Shown: piece by piece, positions 51,861 to 61,503 of the stretch
Layout: each line of letters begins with the position of its first letter
How positions within the stretch are numbered: position 1 is the stretch's first letter
NCBI GenBank assembly: GCA_963706315.1
Contig: CAVPMA010000015.1
Coordinates: 620,001 to 684,000, forward strand
Direction: 5' to 3'
Source of the DNA: CALMEC01 sp963706315
GTDB taxonomy: Bacteria; Actinomycetota; Thermoleophilia; Miltoncostaeales; Miltoncostaeaceae
DNA: 64,000 bases
Program-made: the position numbers and the translations under genes
Notes under the pieces: generated by a model
The model's input: the letters and a program-made list of their open reading frames with translations, nothing else
Databases searched by the model: none
What the model was told of the DNA's origin: nothing

Positions 51861-52139
51861 GCTGTCCGCTTCAACGAAAGCGGCAGGGTTCGCCGCCGAC
51901 CCGCGTCGCTTGGGACGAGGGTGAAAGGGTTGATCAAGGGGTCGCTGCGAACGGGGTATCCGTGCGGGATGGGCCAGCCACGACGCCTATTGTCGACCGC
52001 GGGGAGGTGTCGCGGGCGGGGGCTTACGCAGCCTGGACCTGAAGCAAGGAGCTCGGGGAGGCGAGCTCGCGCCGAGGCCGGACGAGCACATACGCCCTAC
52101 CCAGGCGATCGAGCGGCGGTGCGGCGCGGCGAGGCGGGC

Positions 52140-52440
52140 TCAGTCAGGGAACACGACCGTGTCGAGGACTCGATCTAGGCGATCGAAAGAAGCCTGATCG
52201 CGCGCGTTCAACAGGACGAGGATGAGATGGCCCTTCACGTCGAGGGCCAGTATCCGGTCGCCAAGACTGCTTATGCCACCGAAGAGGATGCCCCCCGGAT
52301 CGTCGGCATAGAGCCTCCGGCAGGGGGTTTCGTAGCTCTCAACTGCGGGGCCGCCCCTCCGAACTCTCACTTCGAAACCCTTCGTCTCGCTGCCACCGAT
52401 CCGTTGTCGGATCTCGGTCCCGAGAGCGAGGTTCTTTCCC
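52140..52440 (-). pseudogene. C-terminal fragment of a secreted or lipoprotein-like gene
   Basis: About 95 residues with coding character: RIGGSETKGFEVRV, then GILFGGISSLGDRILALDVK and ILVLLNARDQASFDRLDRVL. This end resembles extracytoplasmic proteins of actinobacteria. The frame is open to 52568 but the upstream part loses coding character and there is no good start. The gene is truncated next to the ISL3 element. Confidence 0.45.
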
Positions 52441-52553
52441 CCCGTATCAGCCGAACAAAGGCCGCAGCGGTTGGCACCGCGGAAAGACGCCCGTCCGAAC
52501 CGTAGACCCGAGACGTAGCGGCTACGAACCCCGCTTGCGAGGCCGCCACTTAC

Positions 52554-53953
52554 GGGTTCTTCGTGGGTTCAGGTGGGTAGCTCAACGGGGATGCGGCCGC
52601 AGATCAGCGTGAGCATGGCCAGAAGCGAGTCGAGTCTTCGGAACCCGCGGGCGCGGTGGCTGACCAACCGCACGGTTGAGTTCATGCCCTCGAGGCGGGC
52701 GTTCGAGAGCCGTAGCGCGATGGCGTTGGCGATGTACTGGCGGTGGGTGTCGAGGGTCAGGGCGGTGCGGATGAACGGGTCGAGCTCGCTCACGCACGCC
52801 GCGTAGATCCACTCGTCGAGTAGCCCCATCGCCTCGTCGTGATCTCGTGCCTGGTAGACGGCCCGCAGCAGCTCGACGAGCAGCCACCCGCGGTAGAGGT
52901 CTTGGTTGGTCTCGGCGAGCTCGTCGAGGATCGAGCGGTCCTGGGGCCTGAGGTTCGCGGCGCGCCGGCGGATCGCGAAGCGCGTTCCTTTGATCCACGC
53001 AGCCCGCTCAGGATCCGTTTCGCGTAGCTGCTGCCACAGCCCACGCCTGAGCTCGTCGAGGGCCTGGGTGGCGAGCCGGATCACGTGGAAGGGATCGGCG
53101 CAGATCCTGGCGTTGGGGCAGTGATCTCGGCAGGCGCGGATCCACCCGCCGTGAAGATCCAGCGACACCGCCTCGACCTGCCGGCAGCGCTCGGGTCCCA
53201 GCGCTTGGAAGAACGCGGCAGCGGTCTGCTCGCTCCTGCCGGGAGCGGCCCACACCAGCCTGCCTGAGTCGTGGTCGGTGACGCACATCAGGTAGCGGTG
53301 GCCCTTGCGGTAGGCGACCTCGTCGATCCCGATCCGCCTGAGCCCGTCGAGGCCGTCCCCGGATCTGGTGGCGGTGTGCTCTGTGACCACCCGCTCGATC
53401 ATCCGCCCGACCGTCTGCCAGTCGACTCGTTGCAACTGGGCGACCGTGCTCTTCGGGGCGGCGCGGGCAAGCCACACGCAGGTGTCCTCAAACGCCCGGG
53501 TGAAGCGCGAGCCGGCCCGCGCCCACGCGACCCGCTCACCTCGCACACCGCAATCCGGGCAGGCGACCCGGTGGATCTCGCAGCGGATCACGCACCGCAC
53601 ACGAAACAGGTCGAGATGACGCCAGCTTGTGACCCGGCGATCGTAGGCCGAGCGCACTCGTTGGCCGCACCCCGAGCAGAACATCCGCCGCCGCGCCCTG
53701 AGCGCCACGTCGACTACGACGATCGCGTCGCCGTGCGCCTCCTCGGTGATCTCGACGCCGACGACCCGCTCGCGCTCCATCCCGAGCAGGCGCTTGAATA
53801 CCTGTGCCAGGCGCATCCCGATCTCCTCGCTTCGCTTCCTGAGAAGCTGCGAGGCTACGAGGAGCCACGGATCGCGCCTGGCACCCCACACCACCACCGC
53901 GATCTCGCGCCTATCCCGCTACCCGATCACCCACCTCGATGCCCGAAGAGCCC
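52554..53953. mobile_element. ISL3-family insertion sequence
   Basis: About 1.4 kb holding one transposase gene. Imperfect terminal inverted repeats: gggttcttcg at 52554 and, read inward from 53953, gggctcttcg; both continue to aggtggg. Flanking bases are acttac on both sides (ccacttac at 52546-52553 and at 53952-53959), in line with target duplication, 8 bp being normal for the family. The exact right end is uncertain by two bases. Confidence 0.85.
52569..53816 (-). CDS. ISL3-family transposase
   Basis: 415 residues from ATG 53816 with gaggaga upstream (a longer frame reaches 53897). Zinc-finger N-terminus with FCSGCGQR and CPDCGVRG. The DDE residues are in IGIDEVAYRKGHRY, VSLDLHGGW and ARLEGMNSTVR. 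The frame is intact, so the element may be active. Confidence 0.92.
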   Translation of the reverse strand: MRLAQVFKRLLGMERERVVGVEITEEAHGDAIVVVDVALRARRRMFCSGCGQRVRSAYDRRVTSWRHLDLFRVRCVIRCEIHRVACPDCGVRGERVAWARAGSRFTRAFEDTCVWLARAAPKSTVAQLQRVDWQTVGRMIERVVTEHTATRSGDGLDGLRRIGIDEVAYRKGHRYLMCVTDHDSGRLVWAAPGRSEQTAAAFFQALGPERCRQVEAVSLDLHGGWIRACRDHCPNARICADPFHVIRLATQALDELRRGLWQQLRETDPERAAWIKGTRFAIRRRAANLRPQDRSILDELAETNQDLYRGWLLVELLRAVYQARDHDEAMGLLDEWIYAACVSELDPFIRTALTLDTHRQYIANAIALRLSNARLEGMNSTVRLVSHRARGFRRLDSLLAMLTLICGRIPVELPT

Positions 53954-53959
53954 ACTTAC

Positions 53960-54388
53960 AGACCGCCATCGGTTGGCGGCCTAAACGACCCGGACCACGT
54001 GATCCCGCTCGCAGACAGGGATCTTATTGCCCGCCATATAGGCCGCCACCTGATCGCGGTCTATACCTCGAACCGGGAAGGTGAACTCCCATGACCATCC
54101 CCGCGGATCAGGCCCTCGCGAGGGGGTGATCACCTCGACGCCTCACACCGACCGGGAGCACCTGCCGTAGTTGCTGCACAACATCAGCTGTCACAGGAGA
54201 TGACCCGACCGCCACACCGAGGACCCGAACCTTGACGCGTACGGCCGACCCCGAAGGGTTCCGTCGTAGGTGAACCTAGTGATGCGACAGTATTCCTGCG
54301 CGACGTCTGAAGTCAAAGTCGGGTGGAACAACGACTCCCGGCCTCCGCAGGGCCGCCACCTACCCATGATTACCCCCGAAGAGCGCAG
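53960..54388. other. Intergenic region beside the IS
   Basis: 430 bases without a gene. It contains ggccgccac-type repeats at 54043 and 54353, also seen at 52540, and a perfect 12-bp palindrome ccctcgcgaggg at 54113-54124. Possibly remnants of other mobile DNA. Confidence 0.45.
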
Positions 54389-56185
54389 CTAATGCATCTG
54401 TGTCTCGGAGCCCTGCATCTGCGGCTCGGAGCTACCAACGGCGATCGAGTGGTGGATGGCTCGCCACCAGCGAAAAACGTCTTGATGGGGACCGCCCGTC
54501 ACCTCGCCGAGCATGCGTCCGTCATTCATAGTCCAAACGATGTGAAACTGCCCGTTGGCAAAACCACAGAAGAGCCGACCACCTGCCTTGTTCTCGTCGA
54601 CCTGGCCATGCATCAACTGCTCGAGGGAGTACGTCCGTGGGTGCATGAAGTTGTGGTTCCAGCTGATCTCCCCGTTCGAGCTATGGGCAGAGCACTCCCC
54701 GAAGTTTGTCGCAATGGGCTGCACGCGCGTCAGTGACGCCACGGCGCTGACGTACCCAGAGTAGAGCGCGTCGAGAGACGGAAACGTCTGAAACACGGCG
54801 GTGTCGATCGCCCCTGCCGGATGGCTGCAACGCACCGTTGACATCTCACTGACACATGAAGACCTCGGTAGCAGCCCCCTGGCCTCCACGGTGTCGTTCG
54901 TCTTCCCAAGTGCATCCGTGAGGGGACTCACTCCCCCCGGCATGCCGGCCTCCGCATGCGACGCCGAAGGGTGCGAGCTCGTGTGGAAGCCGAACCAATA
55001 TGTCAACACTGCCCCAGCCGCGAGGAGGGCCGCAAGGGGCACGAGCCAACTCAGTCGACGACGGGACCGCGGCACGCCAATCTGCCGACGACCTACGAGC
55101 CGATGGCTCCATGACGACGCAGCATCGCGCAGGGGCAAATCCAAGCGCTGCTGCGGCGCGCCGGACTCCTGTCCTGGGCCTCCGTCCTTGGACGCCGTCA
55201 GGCCCTGGCCCTCGACACGAGACGCAGCTTGCTCGTGGGAGACGTGCCCGGACTCTACGGTTTCGGGGGTGTCATCGATACCACGCGGGCTAACAAGGAA
55301 CCCGTCGACTGGCCTTGGCTGGGAGTTGAGGGCGAACTGCGCCGCTTCGACAAACTCTCGACAGGTCGCAAATCGGTCGCCGGGGTCTTTCGCAAGCGCA
55401 CGTGCGATGACGTCGTCAATCTGATTCGGGAGGTCGGTCTGGATCGCGCTAGGTGAGGTTGGTTGTTCCTCGACGTGCGCCCATATGACCGCGGCATCGA
55501 CATCTTTGTGGAACGGCACACGCCCTGTGATGCACTCATATAGCACGCAGCCAAGCGAGTAAACATCTGCGCGACCGTCGACCGCCTTGCCCTTAATCTG
55601 CTCTGGGGCGATGTAGTCGATGGTCCCGACGAACTGGCCGGTCGCCGTCAGCCCGCTCCTCGACGTCGCATGCTTGGTGATACCGAAGTCCGCCAGATAT
55701 ACATGGTCGGGTTCCTCGTCTGCGGTGCGCTCGATGAGAATGTTCCCGGGCTTGACGTCACGGTGAATCAGGCCCCGCCGATGGGCGGCGTCGAGCGCTC
55801 GCCCAACCTGGCCGATCAGCGGGAGCGCTTGAGCGAGCGGAATCCGGCCTTGGCGATTCAGAAGGGCGCGAAGATCGGCACCCTCAACGAAGCGCATCGC
55901 AATATAGAGAAGATCTTGGCAGGGGCCAGCGTCGTAAATCGGGATGACGTTCGGGTGGTTGAGTGACGCAGCGATACGAGACTCCTGGAGGAATCGCTCA
56001 CGAAAGACGTCATCTCTCGACAACTCCGGAGCCAGCACTTTTAGCGCTACCACGTTGCCGAGCCGGGTGTTTTCCGCCCGAAAGACGACGCTCATCCCTC
56101 CTCGCCCCAGGACCGAAAGAAGTCGGTATCCTGCGAAGTCCGTTCCAATCAACGGGAATGAGTGCGCCGCGAATTGTCCCAACAT
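54389..56185 (-). CDS. Transmembrane serine/threonine protein kinase (PknB-like) with extracytoplasmic sensor
   Basis: 598 residues from ATG 56185. Kinase domain about 20-285: glycine loop VLGRGGMSVVF, Lys 49 in VALKVLAP, HRDVKPGN at 141-148, DFG at 166-168, APEQ near 193. A linker of about 90 residues leads to one membrane helix (379-400). The outer domain of about 195 residues has cysteines (SSCVSEMSTVRCSH, FGECS, LFCGF) and no PASTA repeats, so it senses something else. It lies upstream, on the same strand, of nothing related, but adjoins the SARP-FHA gene, its likely phosphorylation partner. Confidence 0.9.
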   Translation of the reverse strand: MLGQFAAHSFPLIGTDFAGYRLLSVLGRGGMSVVFRAENTRLGNVVALKVLAPELSRDDVFRERFLQESRIAASLNHPNVIPIYDAGPCQDLLYIAMRFVEGADLRALLNRQGRIPLAQALPLIGQVGRALDAAHRRGLIHRDVKPGNILIERTADEEPDHVYLADFGITKHATSRSGLTATGQFVGTIDYIAPEQIKGKAVDGRADVYSLGCVLYECITGRVPFHKDVDAAVIWAHVEEQPTSPSAIQTDLPNQIDDVIARALAKDPGDRFATCREFVEAAQFALNSQPRPVDGFLVSPRGIDDTPETVESGHVSHEQAASRVEGQGLTASKDGGPGQESGAPQQRLDLPLRDAASSWSHRLVGRRQIGVPRSRRRLSWLVPLAALLAAGAVLTYWFGFHTSSHPSASHAEAGMPGGVSPLTDALGKTNDTVEARGLLPRSSCVSEMSTVRCSHPAGAIDTAVFQTFPSLDALYSGYVSAVASLTRVQPIATNFGECSAHSSNGEISWNHNFMHPRTYSLEQLMHGQVDENKAGGRLFCGFANGQFHIVWTMNDGRMLGEVTGGPHQDVFRWWRAIHHSIAVGSSEPQMQGSETQMH

Positions 56186-56363
56186 CGACCTTCGTGATTG
56201 GCCGATCTGGTTGTCCAGGCCTCTGAATACTAGCAGTCGCGATCTGGGCAACGAGCTGTGTCTTGTTTGAGGCTCGTCGGGTATCGAGGTGGGTCCGGGG
56301 TAGCCGGATAGGTGCGTGATCGGGGGAGTGGTGCGGTGTCAGGCGCGATCCGCGGCTCCTCGC

Positions 56364-57509
56364 TCAACCGCTCACTCGCGTCTCCGTGCGGCTGCCCCGG
56401 GCGAGGGCCGGATCGTGGAAGACGATGATGGTCGCGCCGACGAGGATCTCGTCACCATCAACCAGGAGCCGGCGCGGCGCGACACGCTCACCGTTGACCC
56501 GGGTCCCGTTGCGGGACAGTCCGTCGTCCAGCACGGCCCACGAGCCGCCGAAGCGGAGGATCTCCGCGTGCGCCCGGGACGCCTCCGCGTCCCAGTCGAC
56601 CGCGACGTCGCTCCCCGGGAGACGCCCCAGCGTGAAGCGGTCGCGCCCACCCGCGAGATCCAGACAATGCTCGACGCCCACCGGGTCGAGCCAGGTCAGG
56701 AAGGCCACCGGCCCCGTCGACGCCGGGGCGGCCTCGTCCGCGGGTCTCGATACGCGCAGACCTGGGTCCTGAGAGAGGATCCGCCGCTGAAGATCGCGCA
56801 GCTCCGGCCCGGGGTCGACGCCGATCTCCTCGGCGAGGGCCCGCCGCGCGGTCTGGTAGGCGGCGAGGGCGTCCGCCTGGCGACCCGAGCGGTACAGGGC
56901 GAGCATCAACTGACCGCGCAGGCGCTCCCGCAGAGGGTGCTCATGCACGAGCGCCTCCAACTCGCCGACCAGCGCCGAGTGACGCCCCAGGGCGAGGTCA
57001 GCCTCGATACGGTCTTCGATGATCGCATCGCGCAGCTCCTCGAGGTGTCGCGCCTCCGCCTGCGCCCACCGCTCGTCGGGGAAGTCCACGAGCGCCGGGC
57101 CTCGCCACAGTGCCAAAGCCGCCTCAAACGCCTCGCGCGCGGCCGCCGGTTCGCCGCGCTCGAGTGCCGCCCGCCCATCGCGCGCCAGCCCCACAAGCCG
57201 GCTCGCGTCAACCTGGTCCTCCGCGACGGCCAGCCGGTAGCCGCCGCCGACATGCTCCAGTAACGCCCCAGCCCCGGGTTCCGCGCTCTCCATGGCGCTG
57301 CGGAGGGTCGAGACGTAGACCTGCAGGGTGTGGCGGGCGCCGTCGCCGGCCTCATCGCCCCACACCGCCTCCACCAGCCGGTCGACCGACACCGCTCGCC
57401 CGGGGCGCAGTAGCAGCTGGGCGAGCACCGCGCGCTGCTTGAGGCCACCCAACCGCGCAGCACCAGCGGCGCCAATCAGAGCGAGCGGTCCAAGAAGCTG
57501 TCCCTTCAT
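56364..57509 (-). CDS. SARP-family regulator with BTAD and C-terminal FHA domain (EmbR-like)
   Basis: 381 residues, start ATG at 57509 with gggaggtg upstream. OmpR-type winged helix at 1-95 (LKQRAVLAQLLLRPGRAVSV, VYVSTLR), bacterial transcriptional activation domain at about 100-245, FHA domain at about 285-375 (FTLGRLPGSDVAVD, ASRAHAEI, LSRNGTRVNG). This is the architecture of mycobacterial EmbR, which binds phosphothreonine of a Ser/Thr kinase. A kinase gene lies directly downstream. The protein is the best candidate to bind the TTGAGCG direct repeats in this island. Confidence 0.92.
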   Translation of the reverse strand: MKGQLLGPLALIGAAGAARLGGLKQRAVLAQLLLRPGRAVSVDRLVEAVWGDEAGDGARHTLQVYVSTLRSAMESAEPGAGALLEHVGGGYRLAVAEDQVDASRLVGLARDGRAALERGEPAAAREAFEAALALWRGPALVDFPDERWAQAEARHLEELRDAIIEDRIEADLALGRHSALVGELEALVHEHPLRERLRGQLMLALYRSGRQADALAAYQTARRALAEEIGVDPGPELRDLQRRILSQDPGLRVSRPADEAAPASTGPVAFLTWLDPVGVEHCLDLAGGRDRFTLGRLPGSDVAVDWDAEASRAHAEILRFGGSWAVLDDGLSRNGTRVNGERVAPRRLLVDGDEILVGATIIVFHDPALARGSRTETRVSG

Positions 57510-57770
57510 GTCACCTCCCGCCCAAGGCTACCCGGGTAGCATCGCGTACCGGAAGACCCTTCGAATGAGCGCCTCTCGCGCCGAGTGCTTTCGGGTGTCG
57601 GCCTCCCAGAGTCCTAACCGACGGCTCTGGGAGGTCGCGCTAGCCGGGACGCACCCGTCACCGCCCGCTTTGACGGAGGGCTGTTCTCGTCGTTCGGGTT
57701 GTCCCGTGGCGCGCACCATTCCCCACACACCCCGCACCACGCGCCAGCGACCACCGTCAGTGCACCCGCC

Positions 57771-57813
57771 TTAAGCGGATCGTGACCAAGCCTTGAGCGG
57801 CTCGCCCGACTCC
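57771..57813 (+). promoter_or_regulatory. SARP-like direct-repeat promoter of the secreted-protein gene
   Basis: CTTAAGCGGATC has its TTAAGCG at 57771, and TTGAGCG starts at 57793, 22 bases on. Eight bases follow, then GACTCC (57808-57813), 49 bases before the ATG at 57862. A 7-bp leader hairpin gggcgac/gtcgccc lies at 57824-57843. The site is in the 352-base gap between the SARP-FHA gene and its probable target. Confidence 0.72.
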
Positions 57814-57861
57814 CTCCAAAAAGGGGCGACACCAGAGTCGCCCACGACACTGGAGGAAGAC

Positions 57862-58470
57862 ATGCAGATCACATCCATCAATCACAAGCAGCCGGTACCC
57901 AACAGCAACGGCCCGAGGCGGAGTGGTCGTCTTCACGCCCGCCCGCTCGTGGCTGCAGCGGCTGTGATCTTGGCGGCGATGGCGCTGTACGCGGCGCACC
58001 CGTCGGGGGCACTTGCTGTTGATGCTAACTGTACGAGGGCCAGCGTGAGTGGTAGCGATTACCAGCAGGCGAGCGTTCCGGGGATTCTCTACACGAACTG
58101 GAGGGTGGGCCAGACTGCCAATGCCTGGGATCGGTGCAGTCATGGTAATCTGACTGACAGTATCGTGATTTATGACGCCAACGTTAAATATAATGGCGGC
58201 AGAGTCTTCGTCGATTGGGTCCATTACCAGAGGTCCGGCTCTTCCACATGGTACAATCTTCCACAGACCTCGATCCCGAGTGTTACTTCTAGTCAGACTG
58301 TAGTGAACTTCGGTGCATCTGGGCACCTCGACCTTCTCCCCACCCAGCGGGTCACGAATGTGAGGGTTCACAATCACTTGTTCTTCCCCCCTTCGCTGTC
58401 CCTTCCTTTCGGATATACTGGTGCGGCGAGGGATATGACGTGCAATCTGGTTACTAAGGCTTGCACGTAG
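57862..58470 (+). CDS. Secreted protein of unknown function, SARP-site controlled
   Basis: 202 residues, start ATG at 57862 with ggaggaag upstream. A long signal region (RPLVAAAAVILAAMALYAAH, cleavage near AVDA) precedes a beta-rich domain with four cysteines (DANCTRA, DRCSHGN, DMTCNLV, KACT). Codon use and GC are lower than in the core genes, suggesting transfer. No family is recognised. A strong terminator follows. Confidence 0.75.
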   Translation: MQITSINHKQPVPNSNGPRRSGRLHARPLVAAAAVILAAMALYAAHPSGALAVDANCTRASVSGSDYQQASVPGILYTNWRVGQTANAWDRCSHGNLTDSIVIYDANVKYNGGRVFVDWVHYQRSGSSTWYNLPQTSIPSVTSSQTVVNFGASGHLDLLPTQRVTNVRVHNHLFFPPSLSLPFGYTGAARDMTCNLVTKACT

Positions 58471-58510
58471 GAGCCAGCCGGACTAGAGCACGAAGCAGTT
58501 TGGTCTTGGT

Positions 58511-58532
58511 AGGGGCCCTCCTCGGGGCCCCT
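58511..58532 (+). terminator. Intrinsic terminator of the secreted-protein gene
   Basis: aggggccc (58511-58518) pairs with gggcccct (58525-58532), a 8-bp stem with a 6-base loop, followed by the pyrimidine-rich cctcttcctcttgt. It lies 41 bases after the stop. Confidence 0.8.
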
Positions 58533-59434
58533 CCTCTTCCTCTTGTCGGTCGGCGGGAGGCGCCATTGGGACACGAGGCGCGCCACATCCTGGCGGGGAC
58601 GATAAGACTCGTGCCCTGATGACCTAAACGTAGTGGCGACGCCCCGGGAATGACCCGATGACCACCTACCGTCACGCCGCGGTCCGCACTCCCACCAAGC
58701 GTGGCGTGTTGGAACGTGCTGAGACCGGAAGCGAGACCGAGGTTCCAGTGCTCTCCCGCTCCCTTTCAGCACCGTCGCCAGGTCTGCGAACGCCGCCCTG
58801 ACCGGGATCGGACGCCTTTACCCAGGCGTCGCCCGTCGATTTGCCCTCGCGGGCCTTCAAGACGAATCCGCAAGGGTGGCCCGAACCGCGATCGCACTCC
58901 TGTCGGCAGACCGCGATCCCGATGGCGCGAACGCCGACCTGTTCTCGAGCACCTCGCCCTCGAACCACGTCCTCGGGTTCGCGGGTACCTCTTTACCGCC
59001 CTTGCCACATCTCGAGGCCAGAGAGCGGCTGACCACCGTCATCTCGTCCTCGTCGTCGGGCTCACCCGGGGATCTGGAATGGGTCTGCTTCGGGGCCTCG
59101 AGGATCGGCGTTCCACTCGGCGAGGCGGCCGACTTCCTGGAATCGGCCGTAGACCATTTTGAGCGAAGTCACGACCAGCGAGGGCTCAATTTCGCGACCT
59201 CACACCTGGTAGTACCAGGCCCGGTGGTCTTGCCATCTGGGCGGGGCGGCTGCGTCGGCGAGTCGGGATAGGATGGGCTCTCCCCGGATGATCCGCAGTT
59301 CGGGCCAGTTCCGCCGGCTGGTCGCGCACCACTGCGATTTCGAGGCGGCGTCGCTGGCGTTCGACCAGGGAGTCGCAGTTGACCTGCCGCTTGAGTCTGG
59401 ATAGGGTCGATTGTCGACAAAGGTGCTGTGCGGA
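58533..59434. other. Large gap without a convincing gene
   Basis: About 900 bases. Short frames exist on both strands (for example 58876-59271 plus, 58857-59042 minus), but none has a recognisable domain and a ribosome site together. Probably decayed mobile or accessory DNA plus the promoter for the next gene. Confidence 0.5.
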
Positions 59435-59995
59435 ATGCCCTCTGGGAAGAACGCCGGAATGATCGCCGCAGTGGCGGCGGTCCTTGGTTTCGGCGCGGCC
59501 CTGATCGGGACCTCAGCTGAGTCTGCGTCGGCGCGTCTGGGGACTGCGGGCCTCAACACGACGAGCCGCTCGGCCCGGCTCGCGATCACGGGGGTGACCG
59601 CTCGTCGGACGGAGGTCCTGCAGGGAGAGCAGTTTGGCGTGAGCGTCCGCCTTGCGAACCGCGGCAACGCACGATCCTCGAAGGCGAGCGTTCGTTTCTA
59701 CGTGGCCTTGACAAACCGGCTGAGTCCCGGTGCTCTAAGGCTAACGACGATCCGGTCGGTCCCACGGGTCCGAGTAGGGCGCAGCTTTACTGTTGCAGCG
59801 CCAGCGATTAACACCCAGACGTACGTGGGTTCCTTCTACCTGATCGCCTGCCTCGGCTGGTCGCACACCAACTGCCGCGCGACTCCCAAGCTCACCGTTA
59901 TCGCTAAGAGCATCATCGCCCCGGGAGCGACCCCGCCCAGCGGCACGCCGCCGCCCCCGCCGCCGCCGCCCCCGCCGCCGCCGCCCGGCGGATGA
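59435..59995 (+). CDS. Secreted CARDB-like domain protein with polyproline tail
   Basis: 186 residues from ATG 59435 (TTG 59411 possible). Signal peptide AGMIAAVAAVLGFGAALIG. The domain LAITGVTARRTEVLQGEQFG, then VSVRLANRGNARSSKASVRF, follows the CARDB/Ig-like pattern of extracellular adhesion domains. The C-terminus carries an unbroken run of 13 prolines before GG. Probably co-transcribed with the next secreted gene 22 bases later. Confidence 0.72.
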   Translation: MPSGKNAGMIAAVAAVLGFGAALIGTSAESASARLGTAGLNTTSRSARLAITGVTARRTEVLQGEQFGVSVRLANRGNARSSKASVRFYVALTNRLSPGALRLTTIRSVPRVRVGRSFTVAAPAINTQTYVGSFYLIACLGWSHTNCRATPKLTVIAKSIIAPGATPPSGTPPPPPPPPPPPPPGG

Positions 59996-60017
59996 GACCA
60001 TGTAAGAGGATCAAGCA

Positions 60018-60533
60018 ATGCCTCCAATCACCATCCATGTAACGCGTCAGTGGTTAAGGCGGTTGGCTCGCTGCGTTGCCGTCGTGATCCTCGCGACCGT
60101 CGCCTTTGCTGTGAGGCCAGACGCTGCCAGCGCCTACTTCACCGTGTCGTGCGGCGGTGCGCAAGGTACAGGCGTGAACGGCCCAGGACAGGGCGGCCTC
60201 ATCCTCACTCGCGTACAGGAACCCCGCTGGTACTACGCCAAGATTTGGTTTCAGGACCGCGCAGAGGGCGTCTGGGGCGCCACGGATTGGATATACGTGC
60301 CCGCCAATGATCCCGGATTCACCGTCGTCACCATCGGCGGCGGGGGCGGAATAGGGTCCTCCGTGATCGTGAACTACCCAGGTGGGCACTACCTCGCCTT
60401 CTACGAGACGAGGGCGTACCTCAACGGTAACCAGTGGGACCTGAGCCAATCTGGTTGGATGCAAATCGAGCAGACGACCGCCTACCCGTTCTACCAGCGG
60501 GTATACCTGGCCGGCTACTGGTGCCAGACCTGA
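60018..60533 (+). CDS. Secreted protein of unknown function
   Basis: 171 residues, start ATG at 60018 with aagagga upstream. Signal peptide LARCVAVVILATVAFAVRPDAASA. The mature part is aromatic and beta-rich (RWYYAKIWFQDRAEGVWGA, YLAFYETRAYLNGNQWDLSQ) with cysteines near both ends (TVSCGG, GYWCQT). Style matches the neighbouring secreted proteins. No family recognised. Confidence 0.68.
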   Translation: MPPITIHVTRQWLRRLARCVAVVILATVAFAVRPDAASAYFTVSCGGAQGTGVNGPGQGGLILTRVQEPRWYYAKIWFQDRAEGVWGATDWIYVPANDPGFTVVTIGGGGGIGSSVIVNYPGGHYLAFYETRAYLNGNQWDLSQSGWMQIEQTTAYPFYQRVYLAGYWCQT

Positions 60534-60992
60534 GAAGACGGGCGGGACACCGCAAGGTCTAGCTAGCAACTGGCAGAACGAGTGGCAATCGTGCAGCGGC
60601 GGGTCCTCCATCCGTGCGGCGCAACCCAACTGCCGAGCGAGGAACTTCCGAGGGCCCACGCTAACCCCGAGAGCCGTCTTTCCTAGGTCGTGACCGAGGC
60701 CGGAAACATGGGCGGGGTCTCGCCTCCCGAAGCCGCCGAAGCGGACATGGTCCCCTCTCGCACCGTCTCCTCTCCCGAGGCCGGGAGCATAGGCCAGAGA
60801 GTGGGCAACACCCCTCACCGTTTCTACTCCACCCGGCTGCGTTGACCACCTGGCTCGTGACGGTCATCGAGTATGGGACTGGGTATGTTGGTGAGAAGCC
60901 TCGTCTTACGGGCGGACTGCAGGGCGGCGAGGGATGGCAATGCGCGTCAACCTGCCGCGTCAATTCCGAGTATCGATTACGAAGGAGGGTGG
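60534..60992. other. Intergenic region
   Basis: About 460 bases in which I see no gene. The right end holds the site aaggaggg for the following broken nuclease gene. Confidence 0.5.
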
Positions 60993-61500
60993 ATGGCGAC
61001 GGGTCTCTTTCTCATATCGCCCGACGGCGGTCTCGTTGGTCTGGATGAGTCGGGCTACGAGACGGAGAGCGTGCTCCAGGCGCTCATCGCGGATTATCCG
61101 GAGCTGATCCCGGGCGACCAGGTGCGCCCCGATGCGCCGCGCAGGTGGCTGCTCGTTGCCCGTGAGGCGGCGCTCGCGCCGGATGCGGACTCGGCGGGCA
61201 GGTGGTCGGTCGACCATCTCCTGCTGGATCAGGACGGCGTTCCGACGCGTGGAGGTGAAGCGGAGCTCGGACACGCGGATCCGGCGGGAAGTCGTCGGTC
61301 AGCTGTTGGAGTACGCGGCGAATGCCGGCGTTTACTGGTCCGTCGATCGAATCCGTGAGTCTGTTGTCGCGACCCAGGGATCGGATGAGGCTGCGCTGGA
61401 GGCTCTTGAGGAGTTGCTCGAGGAGGCGACTACCGACCCGGCTGAGTATTCGAGGATGTCCCGGTCGCCGTGGAATTTCGTGACGGCGGTCCCGGTGTGA
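60993..61500 (+). pseudogene. Frameshifted PD-(D/E)XK nuclease-like gene
   Basis: Starts at ATG 60993 with aaggaggg upstream. The first 87 codons (MATGLFLISPDGGLVGLDES to WSVDHLLLDQDGVPT) and the frame after about 61247 (VEVKRSSDTRIRREVVGQLL, then EYAANAGVYWSVDRIRES) belong to one protein. A net change of two bases near 61246 breaks it just before the catalytic E-x-K. In relatives the text runs DGVPTLVEVKRSSD. It was a nuclease-fold protein of unknown role; a sequencing error is possible. Confidence 0.7.
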
Positions 61501-61503
61501 TCG

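Noticed and set aside
56330..56370. A further TTGAGCG (minus strand, near 56360) as a fourth SARP site for the kinase gene
   Set aside because: The partner heptamer is not at 22 bp and the site overlaps the 3' end of the SARP-FHA gene, about 170 bases from the kinase start.
58672..59420. Several 80-150-codon frames on both strands
   Set aside because: They overlap one another, lack ribosome sites and have no recognisable domain.
59940..59995. The (ccg)n run as a simple-sequence repeat outside genes
   Set aside because: It encodes the in-frame polyproline end of a secreted protein.
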